Source of the DNA: Xiphydria camelus
Lineage: Eukaryota > Arthropoda > Insecta > Hymenoptera > Xiphydriidae
DNA length: 64,000 nt
NCBI GenBank assembly: GCA_963678675.1
Contig: OY783192.1
Span: forward strand, 34,751,250-34,815,249
Direction: 5' to 3'
Part shown: one piece after another, positions 49,216 through 61,600 of the stretch
Numbering within the stretch: the stretch's first letter is position 1
How the letters are laid out: each line of letters opens with the position of its first letter
The notes under the pieces: generated by a model
Told to the model about the DNA's origin: nothing
The model's input: only the letters and a program-made list of their open reading frames with translations
Database searches by the model: none
Translations under genes and position numbers: made by a program

Positions 49216-52033
49216 GTCGTAGAGAGCCTCCGTCGGAAGCCGGAGGCGCGCAACTGCGTCGGATCGGTTCGATCGTAGTTAGCACTTGTACCTTGTAATA
49301 AGAAGTATCTATTCGCTCGACGATCCGAGGACCTATAGGATTCCGCGCGCGCCTCTAGTCAAGATGGAGGGTGAACGGGTGGAAGTGTGCGGAGGAGAAA
49401 AAGAAGAATAGAGTGAGTTTAATTTTATACAAATTCTGTAAAGCGCGAAAAGATTCCGGAATCGGAAAGGGGTGCGATTGAAAAGAGGGGAGAAAGTGGA
49501 CCCAAAACGCGTACGTTTCTCGCGTCGAATCGTCAACCGCGATCAGACGGAAATTCGCAGCGTCGTAGTGACAAAATCGGCACTCGCGGTATTGCTTCTT
49601 TCCGTTTTAGATCGTTACCGCAACGCCGCTAATATCCGTCCGATCGCCTCGCGGTGACGATTCTCCGCAGTCGGTCAGTAAAGCGTTTATTCCGATCCGC
49701 TGGTATTGAAAACCACCGTGCGCGGCGGTATTCGCGCAACCCGATCCTCGATCCTGCGGACAACTCGTTCGAGTACCGTTCTCCGTGCGATCGTATTTCG
49801 CAAGACGATAAGGAGAGAGAGAGTCTCGATTATTATTTGCCAATTGGAGCGAGTAGTCCGCGAGATCGCATCTCTCCGGGTTCCCGCAGTCGATCTTCGG
49901 AACGCGATCCGCACGCGACGATGGAAATCCCCGCCGTACGTATGCGTACGTTGTATGTTTTTTTTTGTACGGAAAACGAAGAAAGATAAAAGAAACTATA
50001 GCCGGTTTATTTGATAGAATATTATATTATAATATAAAACATTATTGCGGCCGTTATGTACAAAGAGCCTTTGTAATTGGTATTTAATTTACAACAGTAA
50101 TAAAGTGGTAAGAATCACATGAACATCTGTGAAGTGATGCATCGCAGCGTGAAGCTATCGTGTCAACTATAGGACGTTGAAAGGTAGGAAAGAGAAGCTG
50201 GTAAAAATTGAAACAGGAGTTAATGTTGGTACGAATATTCTCTTTCGAGAGCGACCCGTACGAACAACACGAAAGGAAGAATCACGGGAGATCATAATTC
50301 GCCTAGACTTAAAAGCGGTTTCGGTTATACGGTATTGTTTAATCTCAGAATTCTCAGTTTTAATTCATTTGTTCCTAACAATATTACACGTACACGCACA
50401 TATAATACATATATTTATATAATCATGCCTCCTTCGCGTTCATGAGCATTCTTCTTTCTCAACTAAAGGAATGACTGTGGCGAATATCTTGAACGAAGGT
50501 TGGTGCGGTGGGTTAAAGGCCCTTGGACCTAGCCTGGATGACAGCTTGTCAGCCCGATTGCTTTCAGAGCGCTTCGAGTTCGATTTCCCCGATTTTCTTC
50601 GCCAATATTATCGATCGAAAATCGAAGATATCGCTCTCGGGGCGCGCGGAAAGCGGTCGAACGAAAAGCGCAAGAAGAATTGTGTCCAAATAATCGGCTG
50701 GCGCGGTTGTCATCTCTTCAGGGAGAAGAGAAGAACGAAGCGCTTCTCTAGCCCATCCTTCGAACGGATCCGTTCTTTATGGAATGTAGAAATAGGGGAC
50801 TAACTAACGACGTGGAGGACGGTTTAAAAAAAAGAGGTAACTAAAGCTGCCAAATCGCCGTGTCTTAATCCTCGCTTCGCTCGCGTCTCCTTCCCCGCCT
50901 CTTTTGTTGTCGAATAAAAGACGTCGTATTATGTATTTACCTTCGCGCGTAGCACCGCGGCGTCGCGGAGAAGCGAGAGTCTTCATCGCGAGGAATGCCG
51001 GTGAAACAACGGTTGTCCCGCCACGTAACTTGTTTTGGGCGTACAATGGGATTCCGTCGCCGAGTGCGACGCCTCTACGCTATTTCCTAATTATCGTCAA
51101 CGCGCATGGATTGCTCGTACGAATAGAAATTCCCTCTTTCCGACGGATAGCTTACATCGCCGCAGCGACGAAGCAATCGCGCAAAATGGGACTTCCCGCT
51201 CGTGTAGACGCTACGCGAATCATGCGAGAAATACTGTTTCGTCCATCGTTTTATCTTAGCAACGAATACGCATTAAAATGCGTGTACTGGAATGCAATTG
51301 CTGGAATGCGAAAAAAAAGTCTAAACGAGTTGCCAGTGTGGTGCGATATGTACATGCAAACACGCTCCGTTGGCTTTCCGAGACACCACACATTGGGATG
51401 TCTTCGAGGGGCCTTTCTAGTTGAACAAACTGGGTACACTTCTAATTTTAACGATCGATCGAAGCAAGACTTGCTTCCCGACGCTCACCCCTTCGAGGTG
51501 TCTCTCGCGAGGAGCACCACGGTCGTTTAAAACCCTCTGTTCTTTCACGCAATTCTCTTGGCTCACTCTACAAATACGTAAAACCGCGTATCGCCCATCC
51601 GCTTACAGCTGGAATCGTTTGACGATCCTTTTAACGGATGGGATACGCGAGTATCGCGCACGTCGAAATCTACGTACACACACGTTTTTCTCTACTTTCT
51701 ATTACTAGGGTATAGGTACGGACTTCCCGCGCGACGGGGAAATCTGTGATGTCTTTCTCGGCTGTCCGAGAGGTAAGCACGACGTGCGGCGACGTAAGCT
51801 CGCTCACCCTTCCGAGACGTTCGTCGAAGGCACGAGTAATGCGGGCAGCGACGTTACTTTCTCCACGGGTAGCTGCGGATGGACTAGCGATTTTTTTTAA
51901 CTCGAAAGGAGTAAAGAGAGAAAACGGGCCAGTGTCGCGCATACTCGTCCGCCGTTTCGCGCTACGTGCCAATTTGCATCGGTCCCTCACCGATTTCCGA
52001 ACTCTCGGGACGCAGGAAGCCGGATTATCGCTA
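49216..52033. other. Myb 3' UTR and spacer to RCHY1
   Basis: The Myb 3' UTR probably runs to about 50120, after the AATAAA at 50099-50104. The remaining 1.9 kb lies beyond the RCHY1 stop. Two plus-strand open frames (50471-50803, 110 codons; 50904-51530, 208 codons) have no domain, signal peptide or family resemblance that I can see. They are not called as genes. Confidence 0.45.
50099..50104 (+). terminator. Possible Myb poly(A) signal
   Basis: AATAAA about 885 nt after the Myb stop codon, following an AT-rich stretch. It is the first canonical hexamer noticed downstream. Confidence 0.5.
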
Positions 52034-55000
52034 CTAACTACGATTATCTCGCGACTGTTCTTCGTCTTCGGAGCTGCTATTCGCTGCCGCCGCAACTGCG
52101 AGAGGTTCTGGATCTGAAAAGTCACGAGATTGCCGACAATTGGATTCGTCGTCGTGTTTTAGATCGGAGTCCGCGCGGGTACGTTTCGACTTTGGCCCCC
52201 CCATAAATCTGTTAGTTTAGCGCAGAAACTTCTCGGTAGCTGTGACGCTCAATCCGACCGGACTTTCGACGCCGCTCGTTGAAACAATTAAAGCGCGCGT
52301 ACCGGGCTCTTTGATCTTAATGCTTCTAGGAGGGATCGGGGGGAGTCTGTGGCCTTGCGTACGCGGCAAGGAACTTACCGGGGCAAGGTGGTCCGTTGAT
52401 CCTGCACGTGTTGTAACTGCCGCAACTGAGGCACTTCAACCCCACCACGTGATACTTGACGGTCGATTCCTGAATCGGGGAAGAGAGCGTGATTCCGATA
52501 TACGTATACGCGTAGCAAATTCGCCTTTACTTCCGAGACGAGAATAAAGCCCGAGACGAGTTCGGTGGCCAATTAAAAAGCTTCGTGTATATCCGATACG
52601 CTCGTTAGGCGTGTTACGCGCGAATTGAAATACATAGCGGTTAGTAGCTTTCGCTACGCGTTCGAGCGACGCGTCGTTATGCCCCCACCTTGTGGCAGTC
52701 TTTGCAGAGAATGTCGGCTTTGTAAGCGCTGTACTGCGGTGGCATGGGGGTCATGGAAACCTCGTTATCCAGAAATTTCCACAGTTCGCTCATGTCGAGC
52801 AAGGATACTTGACACGTGGGGCAGGCGTAGTGTCCCGACCGCAGGAGCTCCTCGAAACAGATTCGATGCAACAAGTGACCGCAGTCCGGTATGTGGCACG
52901 GTATGCGGCTCGTGTGGATGTCCTCCAGGCATACCGGGCAGTTCGCGTGCGAAACGTTCTCTACGCACTGGCACAAAGCGACGGAAGATAGAGATTTGTG
53001 CGGAAATGCGAGACGCGGAATTATAAGTCAATCACTGGCGTGGCTGGTTATCTTTCATCGATGCATCCCCTGAGATCGATAGTTTTTAAAATTCATATAC
53101 TTCAGCATTTGAAAATCAATATACTTCAACTCAAAATTCAAATATTTCTTTGACTTATACAACACAGATATTAATTTTCAAGCAATCCCATATGATTCTC
53201 GGTTGCAATATTGTAGTTCTTAAAATTCACATAATTTTGTGTTTTAAATTTCAAAACATTTTTAACGGTGTAGCCGAAAACGTTTGTGAGTGGGCGTGAC
53301 CCAACGAGTAAAGGTTTAAAATGTTTTATACAATTGTAACGTTCCTCGCCCATATTCCTGTTCATTCTAGAGCACAGCTTACGACTCGTAATTACCATTC
53401 ATCGTGAGAAAAGCAAGAGAATGCACCACCAGATCCCTAACGTCTACATTGTTATACCTTGTGACCATTTTGCAGCTGAAGGGGAAGGCACATGTTGCAA
53501 GTGGCGCAATGGAAGAACCTGTCCCGCCCGCCGACCCTGCAGATTCTGCAGCCGTCGCAGTGATACTGATTCTTATCCTCGTCGTCGAAGAGATTACACT
53601 CGAGACACGTGTACTTGCCGAAGCGACAGTGACAATTTTGGCAAGTCGCCTGGACGGGCTGGCGAGTGTTGCAGAGCACACAGATCAGCTCCGTCACCTC
53701 TTTCCTGTTCACCGTATGAGTCTCCTGCTCATCGTGGCAGAATCGGCACGTGTACACCTTGTTGCAACACGGTGTCTGTAAGATCATCGTCATAAATAAG
53801 AAGCCCCGAGAAGTACAGGCGGTTGAACGAATTCTCGCGTTTGGTACGCGGGCGACTTTCGAACTTTATGGGAATTTCATACACGATACGTGTGCTTCGT
53901 GGGCTTTAAACGTCTCCCGATAACATTGCCCTAGTTCGCATCGGTTGCTCGATACGCGATACGCGAGATTGGTGTCAATGGTACGCGATAATCTGTTCGC
54001 ATGGCACGTTACCCTGTAAGTGTAGAAAAAGTGCAGTATCGCCGCGACGGAGGGGACGTAAGAAAATGAAAGACGTATTTAATCAGGCAAATTTGTCGAG
54101 CGGCAAAAGCGCCGACGATTACAGGCGTAAGAAACTCCTTCGTTTCTTCTATTCATTTATATTCCACGCGCCTTGCATAATTCGTGCCTGCATCGTAATT
54201 CGAGAAGCCGATTGACGGGGGACCTCGCTATGATATGTATCGGGCCGACGCTCGCGGTCAGCTTTTTCTCGGGTTCCGCGAAAACCGGAAGCAGACTCTA
54301 TATAATAGTACACGTGGACTCAGAGCCGAGCTCGTCTCCGCATTCTTTGGAAGATCGAAAAGGAAGATTTCTCGCTGTACACGGAGAAAAAGAATTAGTT
54401 GGATCTACTGAAAATTACTTTTTTCTCTGTGCAGAGACGACCCGTTATCGCGGTACATTATCAGGAAGCACTCTCGGGGAAGAGAGATCTCTGCACGACA
54501 GAGCGACGCGCGCGGGTCTGGTCGACCTTGCGCGCAATGAAGAAAGTCGGTCCCGCAAAACGGGGTAGCCTTTCAACGATGACGGTTACGAAAGAGCGAT
54601 ACGTAAGTACCGCTCGCTTGGGTCTCCACTACGCCGCGCGATTACGTGCGCATTCGCATGAAGTGCACTGGCGAGGATTATTAATCGGTTTTCGACGGCT
54701 TCGCGTTTCGCTGTGGAGCGCGCGAGAATCGTATATTTTCCGTACGATATAAGTACACGCGGAAGGTGAGGAGCGTATCGACGGAACAGAAGCGCGAGCG
54801 ACTTTTCCGTGTATAGCATTTTTGCCGAGAGACTGCGCGATATCTACCTATACCAGGCCTCACAGCATCCCTAAACTTTATTTTAGGGGAAATGGGATAC
54901 ATTTTTTTTTTCGAAATAGGAACAAAGCAAAGTATACGTAAATGTAAAATCTACATTACACATTTTATAACAATATCAAATCGTGCCTAATAGGTGCTAT

Positions 55001-57354
55001 TAGTACGAATGAGATCAACTCGGTTGATGAATGTTAAACATAATTCAACTCCATGAATGTAAGAATATCCCAGACAACACAAAGCTAAAAGACGTTTTTA
55101 AGGCGTCTTATAACCCACTTTTGGACTACTTAACCATTGATAGGTGTCTTTTTAAGATGAGGCACGTCTAAAAATCTTCTGAAAGTGGGGCATAAGACGT
55201 CTTGAAGACGACCAGACTTCTTTTAGCTCGTACGCTGTCTGAGTATCCTTACATCCTCGTTCAAATTATTTAAAGCAGGGTGCTTTTAGGGATATTTTAC
55301 AATATCAAGGTACTTTTGGAGTACGGTGCTAAAATAGGGCACTTTTAGGGTAAATAAGGACACACTGTGAGGCCTGCTATACGCGTCCAGCACGCGGACA
55401 ATGAAGCGAATCGTTTCGTTGCGAGAGCGACGGGAGGACTCTTTATTGATCCCTCGCAACCGAATACCTTCGCGCGCATGCGTTGCACGAAACGCTCGAA
55501 GCACACGCAGCACGCGAGGAAAACATCGTACTGGGGCCAAGATTGGTCGGAAAAGCCCTTCCTCGCTCCTTACGCGATGATCGAGGGATACCGATATTCC
55601 GTAGCGGTACGGCTCGACTTTCCGCATTGTTCGAGTCGTTGGAAAATCGCGACGAGGCCTTGGCGCTCTCGGAGAAATCGATCTCGTCGTTGCTTCTTCC
55701 GTCTGGGAAAGTTAATCGTGCCGGGAGATGCGATTTCATCGCGCGCGCGGTACCGGACAACGGGGTACGGACGATGTGGCAAAGAGCCCACGCACGCGGC
55801 GTCCTGGCATTGATTTTCCGTTGGCGTACGTACGCAACGTGTCGAAGAGATGCCGCAATCGTTCGCGAACCCCGTTTATACAGGCGGTCGTTCCCGTTTA
55901 TCTTCGAGGTCGGTTCTTTTATTTCGTCCCCATTGCGACGCGACGATTACTTTGAGATCGATCGTTCGGCGGTAAACAAGAAAGGCTACGAGCGCATTTT
56001 CTCTCCCCCGCCTTACCGCTCCTCGCCGCGCGAGAGGAACCACGCGGATGGACGCTCGTCTCTCGCGATGGAGTAGAGGATAGCGTTGGATCAATGACAA
56101 TTCTTCCGATCATGTATGGCGCACGTGGCTCCTCCCTCTCTCTCTCACATACACACATACACACTATACTCGACGCTCTCGTGCGTATATAACATACATT
56201 TGTGCACCCCGCGCTACTCGTGATAAGAAACTGTTTGCCGACGGAGGGCCGATGGACCGTGACACGGTCCTGGGCGAGATTTTCGCTCAGGACTCGTACT
56301 ACATTGAGAAAAAAAATGCAGTAGATTGAACTAAATCGGCAGTTACGGGTGAGGGATTGCAGATCAAGTTACTTGGACTAATAATTGATTCGAATGGATT
56401 ACCGTCCGTTTCCTGCAAATAACCGTTAATCGCTGTAATCAAATTTATTAGTCGAAGCAACTAATTCTGCATTCCACCACCCGTAAACGCAGATTTTGAA
56501 TATATCATGTTTTATCTCAGTGTATAATGCCGGATTTTGGGGTCGACGATTCGCGGTCCGGCACGCCGGATGTGTGCAAATCGACGAGATTTATTTCGCC
56601 TTTTTGTCGCAGTCGGTCGCGATAAAAGTTCAGTACATTTCTTCGAGGGAAAGCACCGCGATCGCTTTGTTTACATCCGATCTAGAACGCAACCGCCCCG
56701 CGCGACAGGTTGACAGCGACGGAATACGCATCTCGGTCGTCCGCGCGTTCGATATTTGCATTCGATTACGATATCTAACGTGTACGCGTCTACTTCATAC
56801 GAGGTATTATACGCGTGGGAGAGGGGCGTTCGTCGCGGGATCAAACAAACGAAAATAAAGAGAGATGCGAATACGAGAGCGAGAGAGAGGGGGAGGGAGA
56901 GAGCGAGCGAGCGGAGGTTATGGAGTACCGCGTCTCCGGGAGGTAGATCAAAGACGACGATCGTCGTATACCGTCTCGCGCGTGACGCGAAAAGTGTTTC
57001 GCGCGCGCGGAAGGGAGAGAGCCGTAAAGAAAAACGATCGCGGAGAGAAAATCGTCGTCGTCGCCGCGGACCACCCGCGATTCTCACCACGAATTTCGAT
57101 TTTCTCTTGTAGTGTTCACAGCCGTAATCCTTCTCCTCCTCGCCCTCGGCGCTGTCCTTCTCCGAGGACTCCTCGTCGGTTGGCACTCTACTTCCCTCCG
57201 GGTCCTCCCTCCCCGACGTCTCGGTCGGCGCTTTACTTCCCTCGGGATTCTCCCTACCCGACGCCTCCTCGTCCACTTGGCAGACCACCACTTGGTCGCT
57301 TTCCTCCGGCTCTTCGACCGCGCGTTTCACGTCGCTCCGTTCCATCGTCGCCAA
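52034..57354 (-). CDS. RCHY1: RCHY1/Pirh2 E3 ubiquitin ligase (CHY + RING-H2)
   Basis: E3 ligase that in vertebrates ubiquitinates p53 and other cell-cycle regulators. Five minus-strand exons join in phase: 57354-57088, 53775-53458, 52967-52689, 52469-52379 and 52113-52034, giving 344 residues. Exon 1 codes a long acidic N-terminus, then YGCEHYKRKSKFV, the start of the CHY finger. Exon 2 continues it and the CTCHY finger (TPCCNKVYTCRFCHDE, CVLCNTRQ, YTCLECNLFDDEDK, YHCDGCRICRVGG, FFHCATCNMCLPLQ). Exon 3 has the RING-H2 (CPVCLEDI, IPDCGHLLHRICFEEL, YACPTC) and ADILCKDCHK. Exon 4 completes the C-terminal zinc ribbon (YHVVGLKCLSCGSYNT). The last exon is the least certain. I chose the one coding an acidic tail (SSSEDEEQSRDN); an alternative acceptor near 52209 would give a shorter end. 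Intron 1 is 3.3 kb and full of repeats. Confidence 0.93.
54380..54431. mobile_element. 52-bp palindromic remnant with CACGGAGAAAAA ends
   Basis: Starts CACGGAGAAAAAGAATTA after a TA and ends TTACTTTTTTCTCTGTG. The arms almost meet, so this is probably a deleted copy of the same TA-type family as 37285-37535 and 56301-56522. Confidence 0.5.
54853..55377. mobile_element. MITE with AGGCCTCACAG ends and TATA flanks
   Basis: The left end CCAGGCCTCACAG and right end CTGTGAGGCCTGC are inverted copies with one terminal mismatch, flanked by TATA at 54849-54852 and 55378-55381. The total of 525 bp includes the inserted element at 55071-55243, leaving a host element of about 350 bp. No coding capacity. 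Confidence 0.75.
55071..55243. mobile_element. Smaller MITE nested in the 54853-55377 element
   Basis: CAGACAAC and GCTAAAAGACGT on the left mirror ACTTCTTTTAGC and GCTGTCTG on the right. TATCC occurs at both borders (55066-55070 and 55244-55248), a possible target duplication. Its position inside another element gives the order of insertion. Confidence 0.6.
56301..56522. mobile_element. Palindromic MITE, CATTGAGAAAA/CACTGAGATAAA ends, TA flanks
   Basis: The left end CATTGAGAAAAAAAATG and right end CATGTTTTATCTCAGTG pair with about four mismatches. TA lies on both sides. Length is 222 bp with no open frame of note. The form is typical of Tc1/mariner-derived miniature elements. Confidence 0.65.
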
Positions 57355-58688
57355 TTAACACGCGCGCGCTCGCGATTTATCCGGTCAGTTAACGCGGCTG
57401 GCAGCCTCGGCGTCGTCAGAATCGGGCGAAAATCGCGACCTTGCGCGCACGCCACAGGCCACGAATCAGCCGCCGCGGCACCTTCGCGGTTGGCGCAACG
57501 TATCCGTCTCGAGAGCACTGCTACTGGCAAGGTCAAAACACGTCGATTTTCGGGTGAAAGCAGCACGGAAAAGCCGTCCCCAGGTCATCGGGCGACGGGC
57601 ACGACGGGTAACCCGGCAGACGCCTGGCTGCATGCCGCGCGATACGCGCACGGAAACTCGGAACGGACGGCGGCTTCGATCGTTCGACAGGTTGCCCGAC
57701 GCATTTAGCCGTCGCTCGGGCGTGCGGAGCGGCGCGACGCGATGACGACGGAGGATTTCTATCACCGGAGACGCCTCGCGCGGCGCGCGACGTGCTCGCG
57801 GCGCACCCGCGCGCGCGATTTTCTTCCCCGACACGCCGCCTCGACACTTGGCGATTACTCACGCGCGACTTGCACTTCGCCTCGCGTGAAACGCCATACG
57901 ATTTCACGAGACGGACGACGGACGGCCGAACGTTGGTCGGAAGTCGTCGGCCGCGGCGCGCGCCCGCGCGACTCGAATTCCGGCCGCGGGAAAATACGAA
58001 TGCGATCGCGGCGCGGGTGGGGTAGATCGGCGCGCGTGCAAGACAATTTTTCAATTCGGAGCGCGCGTTGGGTTTTGCGATCAGCGGGGAGCGAGAATTA
58101 CGACGATCGAATCGGTCGCGTGCTTCCATTTCAGCGCATTCGAGGAATTCGCCTCGAGAGATCTAGTTATTTTGGTTATACTGGACCGGAGTGCGACTGC
58201 TCGTGAAATTTCGGAGAAACATATCGCGTGGGAGTCTGCGGCGCGCGAAAGAAAAGTCCCGGAAGTGACTTTGTCAACCCGAGAAACGGCGTTTCCTCTC
58301 GATCGCAAGGGAAATATTCCGGAGCGATTACTCGGGGAATCGACGTCAGTGTTTTCTAGAGACTTTTGTCAGCCTCTCGGAACTGGGAAGGTACACACAT
58401 ACATAGGTAGTCGTGGTGGTGGTGGAGGAGCAGAACGGCAAAATGGCCGTCGGTATTCGAGCTGTCACACGCGTCAGCGGATACTCCGAAATTGTACGCC
58501 CATAAGCGCGCGAATGTGATACTGCGTCGCGTGAGCAATCGGTCAAGGGACAGTGATAAAGTGAATTTGCAATATTCAATGTTGAAATGAGGATCAGGCG
58601 CGGCATATATGGAGCCGCGCGCAATCTACGCGACAGAATCTCGCAGCTCGCCCTGTACGGGCTCTGCGTTCCATCGGATTAATAATCA
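57355..58688. promoter_or_regulatory. CpG-rich divergent promoter region of RCHY1 and PXK
   Basis: About 1.33 kb between two start codons facing away from each other. From 57360 to about 58100 it is strongly CG-rich with many CG dinucleotides and GCGC runs, and no supported exon. It is presumably a shared promoter region with both 5' UTRs. The transcription start sites cannot be placed by eye. Confidence 0.55.
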
Positions 58689-61600
58689 ATGGCTGTATTT
58701 GAGAAGAAGTACACGAATAAAGTGCTGCTAGATGACACGGAGAAGCTCGCGAGCACCATTGAAAATGCCAGGACAATCGACGGTCACACGGTACGCACGT
58801 TTGCCGATGAGAAAAATCTATACCTATCAAAATTAATGTATAGGCGAAGCTTTTATCGTTTACAAGACTAATGCGGGGGACGTCTATTTAAATAATTTTC
58901 ATATCGCACGTTCTTTTTAACGCGCGAGTGTTTCCCGACCGGAGAAATATTTATTTCGACATTTTTCCCCTTATTTTTTAACAGTATATTCATTGCAATT
59001 AATGACGTTTATCGCAATTATATATTCGTATGATTTATCAAAAGTCGCATTGGAAAGTTTTGACGAATAAAAATATCTCCTGCTGGTGATATGGGATCGA
59101 ACCCGGGTCCTTCAGTCGGTAAACAGGCGTCTCTACCAATCAACCATTTTTTTTTGGAAACTCAGCTACTATTCGAATTAGCATGGATACACTTTACAGA
59201 GAATTTTCAAAGTAATTTTTTTGTCGTCTATAAAATTTGTAAGCTATTGATAACTTATAAAATTAATATAAACGATCGAAAATAATCACATAGCCAAATT
59301 AAATAATTCATTTATTTGCATAACAGCGAATCTGAGTCTTGGTTGAAACAATTTCATTTGTAAAATAGGATTTTCAAAGTGTATTTTAATTCTAACATTC
59401 ACATATTTTAGTCTCAATTTCATGTGGAATATTTCATAATTTTATTCTACACCATTTTGTCCATCAAAGAAAATGCATTTCTTTATTTATTTATTAACGA
59501 GGAGGGGAGGCGTGATCGAACAAGGCGCCCGCGTCTGTCTGTGACATTAAATGGGGCTTGGATATATGATAGGTTGTTGATTATGCCCCTAATCAGCCAG
59601 ACTATACATAGGTGAATAATCCAATGCCTTCCTTTGTTATGTTCTTTGTAACGGGGGACTGATGTTTATCAGATCTCTGGTTACTTCCGAGATTAGAATA
59701 ATAATCATTAACATAGCCCTATCCTCATACTGAGCTCATTAAAGGTTTCCTTTCATGGCGTTTTTCAGGGGTATGGAAACTTTCGAGTTCTCGGACGTAT
59801 CTATACCGTTTGATTATAGACAAAAAAATGCGCTTTTTTAAGATAAACACGCGATATTCGCGTCGATAGTCGTTGCTAAATATTTCCTCTCCTTCTTGAA
59901 TTATACACGAACAAATCGTTCATTAAAATCTATCGTGCGATCGTACGATCTTAGGAATACGTGATTAGGACGCAGCGAGGTCCTCTTCCAGAAAAATCTT
60001 GGCGAGTCAGCAGACGCTACAATGACTTTGTACAACTCAATGGCGCTCTGTCCATTTCGGCCCTCAATCTACCGTTGCCGCCAAAAAAGATCATCGGTAA
60101 TATGGAGCCAGATTTTATAGCTCAACGACAAATAGCTCTGCAGGTTTGTGGCTCGTTACGGTTTACGCGACAGGGAGACCTCCGGGTGGAAGAATAGTCT
60201 GTGGGGGGGGGAGTACTTATTTGATCGAACGGAGGTCAATGAGTATTATCGTGGCAAACGTTGCGTATATACGTGTTCATCTATCGTTGCTTTAACGATG
60301 TCTCTGAATGGACGCGATGCCGGTCTAGAGATATTGATCATTAGTTGCACTTCCATTCGAGCAAATACGTACAGTTCGATGCGAAAGTTTTAGAACGGAA
60401 TTTTTAAAGTGATATTTTTGGACCGCGGAAAGATAGAGAGGGAAAAATTGTGAGAAGGAGATTTAAATATAAACCATTCGGGAATCTAATTTTATATTTC
60501 AGATTGTTTATCGAAAATAATGAAATCAGGCACACATTACAAGTACGAATATTTCTCATATGAAGAAAAGAAAGTAAATTAAATCGACGATGATAATAAA
60601 ACAAATAAAATTTTACACTCGACGTAAGATTCGTCAATACCGAATTATGATAGCGTGGTGAAGCGATGGTGGTCACGCGGGTGGAAAAGAAGGGGAATTC
60701 TTTCAGCTTGCTACGGTGACACGCTATTATGATAGCTAAATCAAAATATTTTATCAGCACAAGATATATCGGTCTTAAACTTTCCACCGCTATTCTTCGA
60801 TCCAGATCTTCCCATTTAAATCAAACAATGGCCTACCGATTATCCGTACTCATAAATGAACAATTTGCTTTCAGAACTATCTAAACGTGGTACTAATGAA
60901 TCCCATACTGGCATCGTCGCTGCCTATGAAAAAGTTTTTAGACCCTGACAATTATACGGCACCCTTACACGGTAATTACTTACGAAACATTCTATAAAAA
61001 AAAACACCTCGAAAGGTCGTTTCGACGCGATCGCGCTTATTTAATCGTTACTTAACATCTCCCGGCCAGAAATCGCCCTGCAGCAGGTGTCGTTGGCGCT
61101 CCGCAGCGATGCCAATTTCGAGGTCGGCAAAGCGATTCCCGACATGGGCTGGCGGTTGAGGAAGCACTACTACACCGTGAAAAATCGCCAGAACCCCAAG
61201 CAGGAGCTGCTACTCGCCTGGGTCGAATTCGGGCCCGACAAGCACCTGCACGACAAGGACGTCCAGGGTGTCTTCAAGAGTTTGGGATCGCTTCGTCACA
61301 CCTACGTCGAGCCGATAGTGCATCAGCACGTGACGGAGAACGGCGCGCTGACGATTCGACACTTTTACGCCGACGGCACACTGCGCGACGTGCTGTGCTA
61401 CTCGAAGCCCAAGCAACCCTTCATCAAGAAGTACGGAAACCCTAAGCAGACGAAATCTCTGACCACGTCCGAGATCGCCACTTACGCTTATCAGGTGAGC
61501 CAGAGGGAGCGGGGAAAACGATCGAAGGGTAGGAGACGACGATGAAATTGTCGATTTCTTCGATCGAATTGCAGATTTTGGAAGCGCTGAGCTTCCTGCA

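Larger units (their letters stand above)
53776..57087 (-). other. RCHY1 intron 1, rich in small transposons
   Basis: A 3.3 kb intron with at least four palindromic insertions (54380-54431, 54853-55377 with 55071-55243 inside it, 56301-56522). The remaining sequence shows no exon. Confidence 0.6.

Noticed and set aside
50471..50803. 110-codon frame after Myb
   Set aside because: No recognised family, no supporting splice sites, and length compatible with chance.
52195..52230. Alternative last exon of RCHY1 starting near 52209
   Set aside because: It is phase-compatible but gives a very short, unremarkable tail. The exon at 52113 gives a longer acidic Ser/Glu tail and was preferred, with low certainty.
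59083..59147. Functional tRNA gene
   Set aside because: A and B boxes are present, but there is no acceptor stem and the T-arm stem does not close, so it is listed only as a tRNA-derived repeat.
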